Positions 13,495 to 24,934 of a stretch of DNA of 64,000 nt are shown piece after piece. This stretch comes from Blastomyces gilchristii SLH14081 (lineage: Eukaryota > Ascomycota > Eurotiomycetes > Onygenales > Ajellomycetaceae), in assembly GCF_000003855.2 (NCBI RefSeq), contig NW_003101644.1, positions 57,040-121,039 of the forward strand. Direction: 5' to 3'. The notes under the pieces were generated by a model that was not told where the DNA came from, ran no database searches, and was given only the letters and a program-made list of their open reading frames with translations. Position 1 is the stretch's first letter, and each line of letters begins with the position of its first letter. The position numbers were made by a program, and so were the translations under genes.

Positions 13495-13765
13495 TGTGAC
13501 AGGCTGTGTCTGATCAATTATATAGACTATTTTATTACACTTCATAGATTCTGTTAAAAGCTCTGATTCTCAGTTATTAATTTTCAGCTGAAAAAACTCA
13601 TGAAATTTCTATTCTTTTACTCTGAAGCTTTACTGTGTATATATATAAATACTTACTCTGATCACTGATTTTCACACTTTCTCTTTCTTTTCTTCTCTAA
13701 TATTTTTCACTTTGTTATATAAGATCTATATATTATATCAATCTATTCAGTGTAGACTTCTTACA
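13495..13765 (+). repeat. Gypsy 3' LTR of copy B, internally shortened
   Basis: A 271-bp LTR starting TGTGACAGGCTG and ending CTTACA. It lacks about 50 bp of the tandem TCTGATTCTCAG region present in the other LTRs. Confidence 0.82.
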
Positions 13766-13849
13766 ATTTCTAAATTCTCTTTAATTATTTTTAAACTGTA
13801 AACCAGATTAATATTATTTATATAATTTAAAGATCTCACTATTTTCATC

Positions 13850-14355
13850 TAGACTGACCGTGTGAACGTGTCTGGGACCAGGACCAGATTTTTTGATAGT
13901 CTTATTATCAATTCGACTGATCCTATTACACGGTTTTAACATTAGATAGTAGTTTCATACTGTCTCAGTGAGGCTTACTGTCTACTCTTATCACATTTTT
14001 CAAATGAGATCATGATTTTCACTTCTCAATTTAAATTATTTTTATTGCTTTAAATGACTTTAAATCTCATTTGAGTGTTATCAAAAAGCATTACTTTTTA
14101 AAAAATTAAAAATAGTCTAAAAAAAACCTTAAAATGTTTAAAAATAGTAACTTTATGCGAAGAATGAGATTAAATGAGATCAAATGAAATCACTTTCTCA
14201 TTTTTTTCAAGTCATGATTTTATTTTAAGATCTGATATATAGTCACTTTGCATGTTTTTTTAATGACTAGTCCCAGCGGAATTCATGCCAAGAAATGTAT
14301 GAGACCAGACCAAATGAAATCAAATGTGAAATTCATAGTCTCAGCGGCCAGTCTA
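13850..14355 (+). mobile_element. hAT-like MITE copy 4
   Basis: A 506-bp element running TAGACTGACCGTGTG to GCGGCCAGTCTA. Its 8-bp duplication ttttcatc lies at 13,842-13,849 and 14,356-14,363. The surrounding 13,766-14,508 is otherwise anonymous AT-rich DNA. Confidence 0.93.
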
Positions 14356-14650
14356 TTTTCATCTCTTTATTTTTAAATAGATATACAGTGTATATTGTAA
14401 ATAAAATAGATAAGATTGAAAATTCTTAAAATACTTCTATTTTTATCTCAGTTTTATCTTATTTTATTTTATCAAAGAATAATTATATAATTCTTTTAAG
14501 TATAAAATAGTTAACTTATTATTATTATTATTATTATCATTATTCTTTTATTATACTTATATACAAGTAGAGCTTATAACAAGTTCTTGTATAATATTAA
14601 ATACAGATTAAGTATTAATTATACAGAAGAAAATACAGATGTTAAGATTA

Positions 14651-14976
14651 TTATTATTATTATTATTATTCTTTCATTATACTCATATGCAAGCGGAGCT
14701 TATGATGAGTCCTTGCATGATGTTAAATACAGGCCAAGTGTTGATTATACAGGAGAAAATACAAGTGTTAAGATCATGTCAAGATAACAAGAACATAGAA
14801 AATACAAAGAAGAGTGATTTATTGAAGTGATTTGTACACCTCTGTATTTATTAGAAACCTGAGGTGCTTGAGTTCTGAATTTAATGTATTCCCTGCGGGT
14901 TTCAAACTCACACGCCTTGATTTCTCACGTCAAGGTGCTATCAGGTAGCTGCATTAACCATTCAGCCACTGAGGCC
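14651..14976 (-). mobile_element. Inner SINE copy S3 with internal deletion
   Basis: A SINE nested in S2. The 14-bp duplication reads agatgttaagatta at 14,637-14,650 and aggtgttgagatta at 14,977-14,990, differing only by two G/A changes. Compared with S1 and S4 it lacks about 50 bp around 14,810 (the stretch between the 'tacaaag' and 'tttattgaag' blocks). Confidence 0.88.
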
Positions 14977-15160
14977 AGGTGTTGAGATTATATTAATATA
15001 ACAGAATATAGAAAAATATAAAGAAGTAATAATTAAATACATATAATAATAACTTCTCAGCTCAGAAATATAGAGTGATTTATTAAAGTAATTTATACAT
15101 CTCTGTATTTATTAGAAATCTGAGATACTTGAGTTCTAAATTTAATATATTCTCTATAGA

Positions 15161-15485
15161 TGTGGCGGGCTGCGCCCGATCAATCATACAGACTATTCCG
15201 TTACACTTCACAGATTCCTACTGTTCCGATTCTCGGTCGCTTCACAGATCGCTCCACAGATTCCTAACATTCCGATTCTCGGTCGCCGATCCTCGGCTGA
15301 AAACCTACAGAATTCCCATTCTTCCGCCCTGAAGCTCCACCGCGTACACCACTGCATACATGTATAAATATCCACTCTGATCACTGATTCTCACACTTTC
15401 TCTTTCTTTCCTTCCCTAACATTTTTCTCTTTGTTATATAAGACCTATAATATTATACTGATCTATTCAGTGTAGGCCTCTTATA
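15161..15485 (+). repeat. Gypsy 5' LTR of copy C, little mutated
   Basis: Starts TGTGGCGGGCTGCGCCCG and ends CTTATA. It is much richer in CpG and CpC than its partner at 20,631. It has a TATA-like box in tgtataaatatccactctgat (15,360-15,380) and two direct repeats carrying attctcggtcgc. Confidence 0.9.
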
Positions 15486-18400
15486 CTAGAAAAACATTTA
15501 TCATCTTCTCATTAGAAACAATTATTCATTGAGAGATATCTGAACATATAACAATGTGTAAGAAATAGAGAAACAGTCAAACAGTTAAGCAGACACTGAG
15601 TTCTCAGATAGAAGCTTGCTCACCAGTCACTCTGGCCCTGTAACAAGATCTCACAAAGAGAGTAAGATCTTACAAGAGAATATCAGTGAAAGACCTGAGA
15701 GTTCTGACACTCAGATATATGAGAATACAATTACACTTCTTCAGATTTCACAGATATCATACATTCAATAAAATGATATAATCATGTCTAATGATAATAT
15801 GAGAGAGCTCTTGAATGCGAGTATAAAAGTGATATTACAGTGACTCTGAGTAATATTGAAATTACAATAATAATAGATAGCAGATATGTATGCAACTCAG
15901 TAACTTCAATATGAAGAGATTTAATAATTAACTCATGTGATTCTAACATCTGCAGAATCAAATATAAAAGCACTGAAAGAATGCTTAGATACTCTCATAT
16001 ATTTCAATACTTTCAATCTCACTCTCTACTCATTATAAAGGATGGAAATGCTTGTGAAACTGAGTGTAGATGAAGATGCTATCAGTTTATTAATCAATCA
16101 AGATTGATATATTAATGAATGATTGAAGAATCACATAAAACAGAAGTTTTATTCATGAATGAAAGTATGTAAATCAGTGTTGTAAATGTCTGATAATATC
16201 ATCAAATATCTTGATATTCTGTTTCAAGACACTGCTATGCAATAGAAAGTATTAGATTGATTATAGAGTATCTGACAGAGAAACACTTCTCTTATAACAT
16301 TCATTCCTGACTTCAACACCAAGATTCTAGAAGTAGACAGTTAATCTTAAGAGAATTGAATGAAGATTAGCATGCTCAAGAAGACATTAACTTTCAAACT
16401 CTTACAGACTCTTATAAGTATAGACAAAGATCAGACTTATGAAGGTTTCTGCACACAGCTTCAGACATTGAATGACTGTCTTACCAAGCTCAAGAATATA
16501 CAGAATAGTGATAGAAAACATTACACTCACACACCTGTACTGAGAAATAACCCAGTCACTCACACACCTGCACTGAAGAATAACAATGATGCAGATGTCA
16601 TGAGTTGAGTAGACTCAAATGTCTACACATAAGCAAGAGTTTTCACTGTTCAAACAGGCTTTCAAGTTCCTGAGATCACTTCTGAAGAAGTCGCTGATTG
16701 ACATCAATGTAGAGTATACATCAACTGTAATCAATCAGAACATATCACTTTCAACTATCAATTGATCTATATGTCTCTTTAATCAAGAGAAAGATCAGTC
16801 TCTTCTTATTCAAAGAATGAATCAGCACCTGTCTGTGTCAACCATATTGCAGTGAAGAAAGATTCAGAAGATAACTATAAGAATATCTCAGTGAAACAGA
16901 GAAAAGATTAACTTCTGTTTAAATTTGTAAACAGAAGCTTGAAGAGATTGAATGATAATAATTTAAAGAGAAAATAGTAATAAATGCAATTCTTATATCT
17001 ACTGTGATTAATAATATGTATAATATGAAAGTCATGATAGACAGCAGTCTATGTTACTATACAATGATTAAATCTTCAGTTGTAAGATATTATAATCTTC
17101 AGTATATTCTCTTATCAAAACTCTGACTTCTTGCAGAATTTAATAATTTAAAAGATGTTTGCATCTATTACATGATGAAACTAAATATAGATATTAGAGA
17201 ATATTAGTGTGAAGACATCTATGCATATAAAGTTGATAATCTTGATTATAATCTTATATTAGAACTTGCCTGACTATCTGAATAAGACATTTTATTAAAC
17301 ACTTGAAACAGGAGTTTAATATTCTCTAATAATAATAGAGTTCACAAGAATGACATTCATAAGACTATGAACCTGACACAGATCTCTGTCAATGCCTATA
17401 AAATGCTTAGAAAAAGAAGTCACTGAAAGAATCACTGATAGTAGAACTATATATCAATCTATTTCATCAGTCTGACTGATATCAAAAAGACTCTAGAAAA
17501 GTTATCTCATGTTATAATAACAGATTCTTGCATAAAACTTTTTTAATAATATTATGAATATCTAGATGTCTTCTGATAAGATAACACTACAAATATACTT
17601 CTCTTATGAGACTCAGAAGTAGATCACAGTATCAAGTTAGAAAAGAAGAATAATAAGAATCTCAAGCTACTATGAGGCCTTCTTTATAATATGTCTTGAG
17701 ATGAACTTCTTCTTCTTTAAAAGACACTCAATGATCTGTTGAATAAGAGATTTATATATATTAGTAACTCTTCTGCTGCAGCTTCTATTCTCTTTGCAAA
17801 GAAATCAGATAAAGAACTCTGATTCTATATAAACTATTAAGAATTGAACAGATTAATCAAGAAGAATCACTATTCTTTATCTCTTATCAATGAAACTCTA
17901 GCTTGCATTGAACAAGCTCAATGATTTACAAAACTAGATATCATCACTGCATTTCATAAAATCTGTATTACTGAAGAAGATGAATGACTTACAGCATTCT
18001 GAACATATTATAATCTCTTTGAATGAATAGTTATACTCTTTGAACTGATTAATACTCTCAGTATATTTCAGAAGTATATCAACTGAGCACTCTGAGATTT
18101 CCTTGATAAATTTATATCTATATATCTCAATGACATTCTCATCTTCACTAATGAGTTCAGAAAAGAATATCAAGAACATGTATAAAGAGTATTACAATGA
18201 TTATAAGAAGCAGAACTATCAATAGATATTGACAAGTATAACTTCAAAGTCAAGAGTATTAAATATCTAGATTTTATCATAGAAGCTGATAAGAGAATTT
18301 GAATGAATTCTGAGAAAGTCTCTGCTATTCTTGAATGAGAAGCTTCATGTACTGTGAAAGATGTATAAAGCTTCATTGAATTTGCTAACTTCTATCAGTG

Positions 18401-20630
18401 ATTTATATAAAACTTCTCAGATATTATGAGATTACTTACAGAACTTATCAAGAAGAACTCAGTATTTCAGTGATTAATAGATACTGAAGCTGCATTTATA
18501 CAGATGAAGAAGATATTCATTAACATCTCTCTATTAATGATATTTAATTCTGATTATAAAATAGTTGTTGAAGCTGACTTCTCTGATTATATTATAGAGA
18601 GAGCTATATTATAATATAATGATAAAGATGTCTTACAATCTTGTATCTTTATATCTAAGAAACTGAGTTCTGTTGAATACAACTATGAGATCTATAATAA
18701 GAAACTTCTTATAATTATACACTGTCTAGAAGAATAAGACTCTGAACTCTGAAGTATCTCTGAATTTAAGATAATCACAGATTATAAGAATCTTAAGCAC
18801 TTTATAACTACTTATAAACTTACTGAATAATAGATGCAATGATCTGAGTTCTTAAGCTACTTTTATTTTACAATACACTACTGTCTCAGCAGTCAGAACT
18901 CAATGACAGATACTCTCTTATAATAAGAGTAAGATATATCTTCTGATATAACAGACATCTATTGAATGAATCAAGAACATCAGCTTCTAGATCTGAAGAT
19001 ATTAGTTAATTAAGATGAAATAACTCATGACACTATACATACTTCTCTGATTAGAGCACTCTCTTTTCAAACTGTTATTAACACTGATACTGATACTAAC
19101 ACTGATATCTCAACTTCTTCTGAATTTACACTGAATGAATTATGACATGTAACAGCTTAAACTGATGAACTTCTTCAAGTACTCACTGAAGCAGTATATT
19201 AAGAAGCACTCTGATTCCTCTCAGAACTATGTATAAGAACTGACATCTCAGAATACTTAATTAATGATAATAATACTCTACAGTTCTGTAAGTAATATTA
19301 AGTTTCTCACTTTAAACTCTTACATACTCAGATAATGTAAGAGATGTATAATTCATATATAATCAGTTATTCAGGTTGTAAATAACTGTATTAAATAATC
19401 TCTCAGAAGTTCTACTGATCTGAGATATTAAACAGTATCAGATGTTTTATCTGAAACTGTAATCATTGTTTCTTCATTATTTTATAAAAGAATCATAAAA
19501 AAGACCTGCTGAAATCACTTGATATCTCTGATAAAATCTGATAAGATGTAATAATTAACTTCACTGTTAATCTCTCTAAGAGTAAGAGCTGTAGAAATGT
19601 TCTGATCATTGTGAATCAATTAAGTAAGAGTATTATATTAAAACTCTGTGATAAGATAAATACTGAACAAGTTACTGAAGCTTTTCTAAGAAGTCTATTC
19701 TATTGAATATATGAATTACTGAGATCTATAGTATCAGATCAGAGCTGTTAATTTATAAGCACTCTCTGAACAAGAATCTGTCAAGTTCTTAAGATTATAT
19801 ATTATTTATTAACTATCTATCACTCTGAGACTGATGATACATTAGAATAGATAATTCAGACTATAAAGAATTATCTTTATAAATTCTGTAATTATTTATA
19901 AGATGATTAATATAATCTTCTTCTACATACAGAGATTACTATCAATGATCAAGATACTGTCTTAATAAATATAAGCCTATTCTTTCTTACACATAGTTAT
20001 CACATAAAAGTGTTGAATCTTTTAGAGATTATACAGTTCACACTGAATCTCTGCAGTCTGATTCAGATTGCTGATAATATAGTAATGAAGCTCTGAGATG
20101 TCTGTGACTGAGCAGAGATCTTCATAATAACTGTAAAATAAGATTAAGAGAACTGAATTAATATTCACTGAGACTATGCTGAACAATATAAGATAGAAGA
20201 CTTAATGTGATTAAATCTTAAGAATATACAGATTATATATTCATCTCATACACTGAATTATCATCATATCAAGTATAAAGTGATAGAAGTTCTAGATAGT
20301 CACAACTACTGTCTTGACACATCATCAGAAATCTATGATATCTTTCATACAAGCTTACTCTGCTGTGCTGTCACTGACTCATTCTCTTCTCAACTGACTT
20401 CTGACTGACAGCTGTCAGGCATTATAGAAGAAGATAATGAGCTTGAGTGAGAGATTGAGAATATTCTCAATGAGAGACTTCACAGCTGTAGCTGACAATA
20501 TCTTGTGAAATAAGTCAGCTATGATTGTCTGATCTGAACTCTGAGCTCTGTGTTATCTGAGACAGCAGCTCTTGACTGATGAGAACTACATGCCCGTGAC
20601 TCTATATCACTTCTGGAAAGAAGGGACTAA

Positions 20631-20955
20631 TGTGGCAGGCTGCGCCTGATCAATCATACAGACTATTCTGTTACACTTCACAGATTTCTACTGTTCTGAT
20701 TCTTGATTACTTTACAGATCACTTCACAGATTTCTAACATTCTGATTCTTGATTGCTGATTCTTGGCTGAAAACCTACAGAATTTCCATTCTTCTGCCCT
20801 GAAGCTTCACTGTATATACTATCATGTATGTGTATAAATATTCACTCTGATCACTGATTCTCACACTTTCTCTTTCTTTTCTTCTCTAACATTTTTCTCT
20901 TTATTATATAAGATCTATAATATTATACCAATCTATTCAGCGTAGGCCTCTTACA
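20631..20955 (+). repeat. Gypsy 3' LTR of copy C
   Basis: Starts TGTGGCAGGCTGCGCCTG and ends CTTACA. It is the same length as the 5' LTR and differs from it almost only by C-to-T and G-to-A transitions. Confidence 0.9.
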
Positions 20956-21276
20956 ATAGATTTCAGATCTGTATATCTTAATTTCTCATATTAAGATTCT
21001 ACTGAGTAACTATATTAACTATTCAGCTATCAGAGTAACAGTTAACTTATTTTATTAAAGAAACTGATAATTTTAATATTTTCAAAGTTTAAATTATCTT
21101 TGACTTTGAAACATAATTAAATACATCTTTTATATTAATAAAAATATAAGAAATTCTGCTTTTTATAAATTCTTTATCTCTATTTCTATCTATTGTATAA
21201 TTAATAGAGTTAGTGACTTATGAGTTATAACTATATATAATAATATAGATAGAAGTTTGTAATTATTATTTATAAC

Positions 21277-21781
21277 TAGACTGACTGTCAGAATCATGAA
21301 TTTTATATTTAGTCTCATTTAGTCTGATTCTATACATTTCTTAGCATGAATCCTGCTGAGACTAGTCATTAAAAAAACATGCAAAGTGACTATACATGAG
21401 ATCTTAAAATGAAACTATGACTTGAAAAAAATGAGAAAGTAATCTCATTTGATCTCATTTAGTCTCATTCTTGATATAAAGTTACTATTTTTAGACATTT
21501 TAAGGTTTTTTTTAGACTATTTTTAATTTTTTAAAAAGTAATGCTTTTGATAACACTTAAATGAGATTTAAAGTCATTTAAAGAAATAAAAATAATTTAA
21601 ATTAAGAAGTGAAAAATCATGATCTCATTTGAAAAATGTGATAAGAGTAGACAGTAAGTCTTACTGAAACAGTATAAAACTACTATCTAATGTTAAAACT
21701 ATGTAATGAGATCAGTTAAATTAATAATAAACTATCGATTTTTTTTTTTTAGATCTCAGCTGTAAAACGACGGCCAGTCTA
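21277..21781 (-). mobile_element. hAT-like MITE copy 5 with abnormal right end
   Basis: Starts TAGACTGACTG and follows the reverse-orientation MITE to about 21,737. After that the terminal segment is replaced by a T run and a sequence containing the M13 forward primer. The final CAGTCTA falls where a 505-bp element would end, but there is no 8-bp duplication (tttataac before, ccggcaga after). Confidence 0.7.
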
Positions 21782-21821
21782 CCGGCAGATCTGATTACAT
21801 CCTCACTGTGGTGGAATTCAG
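21761..21821. other. Vector or adaptor-like sequence
   Basis: Positions 21,761-21,778 are exactly TGTAAAACGACGGCCAGT, the universal M13(-20) forward primer. They are followed by a CG-containing stretch with BglII (21,787-21,792) and EcoRI (21,814-21,819) sites, the latter within GTGGTGGAATTC, which is typical of cloning-vector polylinkers. Composition differs sharply from the AT-rich surroundings, and it lies about 230 bp from the sequence gap. I infer uncleaned vector in the assembly. Confidence 0.75.
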
Positions 21822-22398
21822 TTTCTCTATTATAAACTCAGAGAATAATATTCTATGAATAATTAATAAGTTCTCAAACTCTTCTTCACTGGAGATTATT
21901 CATTAAATAGATAGCCGCTTCTAAGTAGCTGTAGCCGGCAGTAGAGTCCACAGAGATCAAAAAGAATAAGAAACTAATACTCTCAAATCTCATAGGCTCT
22001 ACTACCGGATAAAGCTTCAAAGATGCGGCTAAGTAAATAATGAAAAATCTCCANNNNNNNNNNNNNNNNNNNNNNNNNNNNNNNNNNNNNNNNNNNNNNN
22101 NNNNNNNNNNNNNNNNNNNNNNNNNNNNNNNNNNNNNNNNNNNNNNNNNNNNNTGTAAATCACTGAATAAGTATCTATAAGTACTTATTCTTATATTTGA
22201 AGCTTTATCCGTCAGTAATTACTTATTATAACTGAAAGAATTAGAAACTTATATACTTTAATCTCTGTGAACTCTACTACAGTCTACAGATACTTAGAAG
22301 CAGCTATCTAAATTATAAATAATCTCTATAAAAGAAGTTTTAAAGAACTTATTAATTATTCATAGAATATTATTCTCTGTATTTATAATAGAGAAACT
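21820..22398. repeat. Inverted-repeat arms flanking the gap
   Basis: The left arm (21,820-22,053) begins agtttctctattataaa. The right arm (22,154-22,398) ends with its complement (tttataatagagaaact). Complementarity extends over about 200 bp with transitions and a few indels, for example gataaagcttcaaa (left, 22,009-22,022) against tttgaagctttatc (right). They could be long terminal inverted repeats of a DNA transposon, or a palindrome that defeated assembly. The left arm keeps more CG than the right. Confidence 0.75.
22054..22153. other. Assembly gap of exactly 100 N
   Basis: One hundred N bases, a conventional placeholder for a gap of unknown size. What lies between the inverted arms cannot be judged from this window. 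Confidence 0.99.
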
Positions 22399-22673
22399 CT
22401 CTGAACTTATAAATAAATTAATCTTAATAAAAAATATTCTTAAGTATCTCTCACAGAATCTGTGAGTCAGTGTAAGATTATAAGTATACACTAACTTCTT
22501 ATATGTAAATTAATTAGCAGCTGTTAGAGCTTCTTTATATTTATAAGCTTATTCAGAAGAAGTTATGTTATTATTCAGTAGCTATATATTCTTCTAAATT
22601 ACATTCTTCTTTATCAGATTCAGTTACACTTATATAACTATACTATAAGCTCTAACTTCATGCGGATTAGTGC

Positions 22674-23178
22674 TAGATTGATCATGTGACCGTGTCTGAG
22701 ATCAGAATCAGATTTTTTGATAGTTTTATTATTAATTTAACTGATTTCATTACATAGTTTTAATATTAGATAGTAGTTTCATACTATTTCAGTAAGACTT
22801 ACTGTCTACTCTTATCATATTTTTCAAATAAGATCATGATTTTCACTTCTTAATTTAAATTATTTTTATTACTTTAAATGACTTTAAATCTTATTTAAGT
22901 GTTATTCAAAGCATTACTTTTTAAAAAAATTAAAAATAGTTTAAAAAAAACCTTAAAATGTCTAAAAATAGTAACTTTATACTAAGAATGAGACTAAATA
23001 AGATCAAATGAGATCACTTTCTCATTTTTTTCAAGTCATGATTTCATTTTAAGATCTCATATATAGTCACTTTACATGTTTTTTTAATGACTAGTCTCAG
23101 TGAAATTCATGCTAAGAAATGTATAAATCAGATCAAATGAAATTAAATATGAAATTTATAATTTCAGTGATCAGTCTA
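22674..23178 (+). mobile_element. hAT-like MITE copy 6
   Basis: A 505-bp element running TAGATTGATCATGTG to GATCAGTCTA, with the 8-bp duplication attagtgc at 22,666-22,673 and 23,179-23,186. It is strongly mutated. Confidence 0.92.
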
Positions 23179-23186
23179 ATTAGTGC

Positions 23187-23677
23187 ACTGCTAATATTCA
23201 TAATTATACAGTCTATTTCTGATTTAACTAGTATTCTGCTTACACTTTTACAAAGAAGCTTTTACTATATTATATCTTCTTATTTACTAACTTTTTCATT
23301 CTTTAATTATTATCTCGAAGACTCAGTGACGTAGTGATTAACTACGCTACTATAAAGCCTTAATTAACAGTCTTCTTCTCAGAAAATAAATGTTAAGAGA
23401 GAGTAGATTCAAACTCTGTGAGAGTTATCTTAATTATAGCTTTTACTATTAAGTTATAAAACAGTATTGAGAGCTTTCAGATACACTATAGTGAATTATT
23501 ATCAAGCTTAAGATATTTATCTTAGAAGTTCTCAGACACTAATTCTTACTAATCTTAGAATTAACAGTCTCTCAGATACTTCAAGTTAGATTAGTATTAA
23601 AGTAATTAAGATTTAGAGTATTTACAGAATAGTGAATTATTATTAAGTTTAACTGATCAGATTTTATCTCTCTCACT
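23187..23677. other. AT-rich stretch with a possible decayed tRNA-like head
   Basis: Nothing coding is recognised. At 23,327-23,337 tgacgtagtga resembles a pol III A box, and at 23,405-23,415 agattcaaact resembles a mutated B box. The 67-bp spacing is long but possible for a tRNA with an intron. It may be a third SINE family, but only one copy is visible, so confidence is low. Confidence 0.25.
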
Positions 23678-23689
23678 TTAAATACTTAC

Positions 23690-24062
23690 GCCTCAGTGGC
23701 CGAATGGTTAATGCGGCCACCTGGTAGCGCCTTGGCGTGGGAAACCAAGGCGCATGGGTTCGAAACCCGCAGGGGATACATTAAATCTGAAACTCAAGCA
23801 CCTCAGGTTTCTAATAAATACAGAGGTGTACAAATCGCTTCAATGAATCACTCTATGTTCCTGGGCTGGGAAGTTATTATCGCATGTATCTAATTGTCAC
23901 TCCTTTGTATTTTCCTATGTTCTTGTTATCTTGGTGTGGTCTCAACACCTGTATTTCCTCCTGTATAATCAACACTTAATCTGTATTTAACATCACGCAA
24001 GGACTCATCATAAGCTCCGCTTGCATATGAGTATAATGAAAGAATAATAATAATAATAATAA
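23690..24062 (+). mobile_element. tRNA-derived SINE copy S4, best preserved
   Basis: A 373-bp element between duplications ttaaatacttac (23,678-23,689 and 24,063-24,074). The head starts GCCTCAG, with a perfect A box TGGCCGAATGG at 23,697-23,707 and a perfect B box GGTTCGAAACC at 23,757-23,767. A stem CCTTGG/CCAAGG lies between them in the anticodon-arm position. The unrelated body is followed by a 3' end gcatatgagtataatgaaag and (AAT)n. This architecture is that of a tRNA-derived SINE transcribed by RNA polymerase III. A 65-codon open frame across it is incidental. Confidence 0.93.
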
Positions 24063-24074
24063 TTAAATACTTAC

Positions 24075-24765
24075 TTCTAAAGAATTGAAATTTAAAAACT
24101 ATCTGATTAAAATATCTCAGATTTAGTAAGAATTTAGATAAGATAAAATCTAAACACTTTTAATAGATAATTAGTATAAGTAAGACTGTGATAGTTAATT
24201 AATAGATTAAAATACTGAGATTAATAGCTGAAAGATTAGAAACTTAACAAGAATTAAATAGCTCTGATATTATTCTTAGTAAGAATCTTACTTATAAGTA
24301 AGCTAGTTACAGAAGCTAGCTGAGTAGCAGCTTTTTAAAGAAAATGATAATCTCTGAAGCAGATCTGAGAGAACAGAGATAGCAGTCAGTTATATAGAGT
24401 ATTAAAATATGTATATAGCTTAAGATGTAAAGTGTAGAGATTTTATTCTGTAGTTACTTTTTCTTTTCTATTCTTTTCTATCTACTTATTTAATATATCT
24501 ATTTTTAAGACTTTATGCTTCTTTCTTTATCATGATATTTCTAAATGATTTTAAAAGTATCAGAAGGTGTTAAAATACTGTAATTTGTAAAAAGTTTTTA
24601 TATTCTGAGCTGGAATTTTCTGATTTTACATATCTGAAGTTAATAAATGTATAATAGTTGACTTTATAAATATTAGAAAAACTCTGAGAATTAAAAGTTC
24701 TCAGATAGATATCATAGCCTCTGACTATATATATCTATAATTAAAGAATAATAATAATATTATCT
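24075..24765 (+). mobile_element. Short LINE-tailed element and unassigned AT-rich DNA
   Basis: From about 24,360 the sequence matches the composite element body (agatctgagagaacag, as at 4,985), then jumps at about 24,465 directly to the LINE 3' UTR shared with 370-703 and 6,145-6,475, ending in (AAT)n near 24,765. All coding sequence of the LINE is missing. I see nothing recognisable in 24,075-24,359. Confidence 0.6.
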
Positions 24766-24934
24766 CTGTTATTATTATTATTGAATATTATTATCTTATA
24801 CAAGATTTCTGTTTTCTCTTTATCAAGCTCTTTTCAATCTATTTATTTATTACATTATACATGTTTCTGATAATAACTCTCTGTTCTTATAATAAGTATT
24901 ATTATAGTGCTTATACTGAGCAGTTCATTAGTAG

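Larger units (their letters stand above)
7072..13765 (+). mobile_element. Gypsy chromovirus copy B, near full length with insertions
   Basis: 5' LTR 7,072-7,397, 3' LTR 13,495-13,765. Between them are gag (start near 8,276), protease (about 9,500), reverse transcriptase (KLDIITFYKICITEEDE at about 10,820), RNase H, integrase (YHSETDNTSE near 12,690) and the chromodomain remnant near 13,320-13,440. It is interrupted by a MITE (7,732-8,238) and a SINE (9,788-10,156). No matching 5-bp TSD is visible (agtat before, atttc after), so the two ends may come from recombined copies. All frames carry many stops. Confidence 0.85.
15161..20955 (+). mobile_element. Full-length Gypsy chromovirus copy C
   Basis: 5,795 bp, with LTRs 15,161-15,485 and 20,631-20,955 and the 5-bp duplication ATAGA at 15,156-15,160 and 20,956-20,960. 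The leader runs to the gag ATG near 15,785. A CCHC remnant (INCNQSEHITFNY) lies near 16,715, protease (VMIDSSLCYY) near 17,030, reverse transcriptase from about 17,930, and RNase H near 18,660. The integrase (YHSETDDT near 19,816) is followed by a chromodomain (EIENILNERLHS, then QYLVK at 20,452-20,520) and a polypurine tract (ggaaagaaggga) before the 3' LTR. The chromodomain places it with chromoviruses. Frames are broken by TGA and TAG where Trp and Arg are expected, so it cannot make protein. Confidence 0.93.
14521..21039 (-). mobile_element. Outer SINE copy S2, split by a SINE and a Gypsy
   Basis: An old, heavily mutated SINE now in three pieces: tail and body at 14,521-14,650, more body at 14,991-15,160, and the tRNA-like head at 20,961-21,039. 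The pieces are separated by SINE S3 and by the 5.8-kb Gypsy copy C. The outer duplication agttaacttatt is at 14,509-14,520 and 21,040-21,051, which proves the pieces were once one element. The head is recognisable by alignment with the complement of the S4 head (ttaactattcagctatcaga). Confidence 0.88.

Noticed and set aside
23696..23893. 65-codon open frame
   Set aside because: It lies entirely across the SINE head and body; the pol III boxes and target duplications explain the sequence better.
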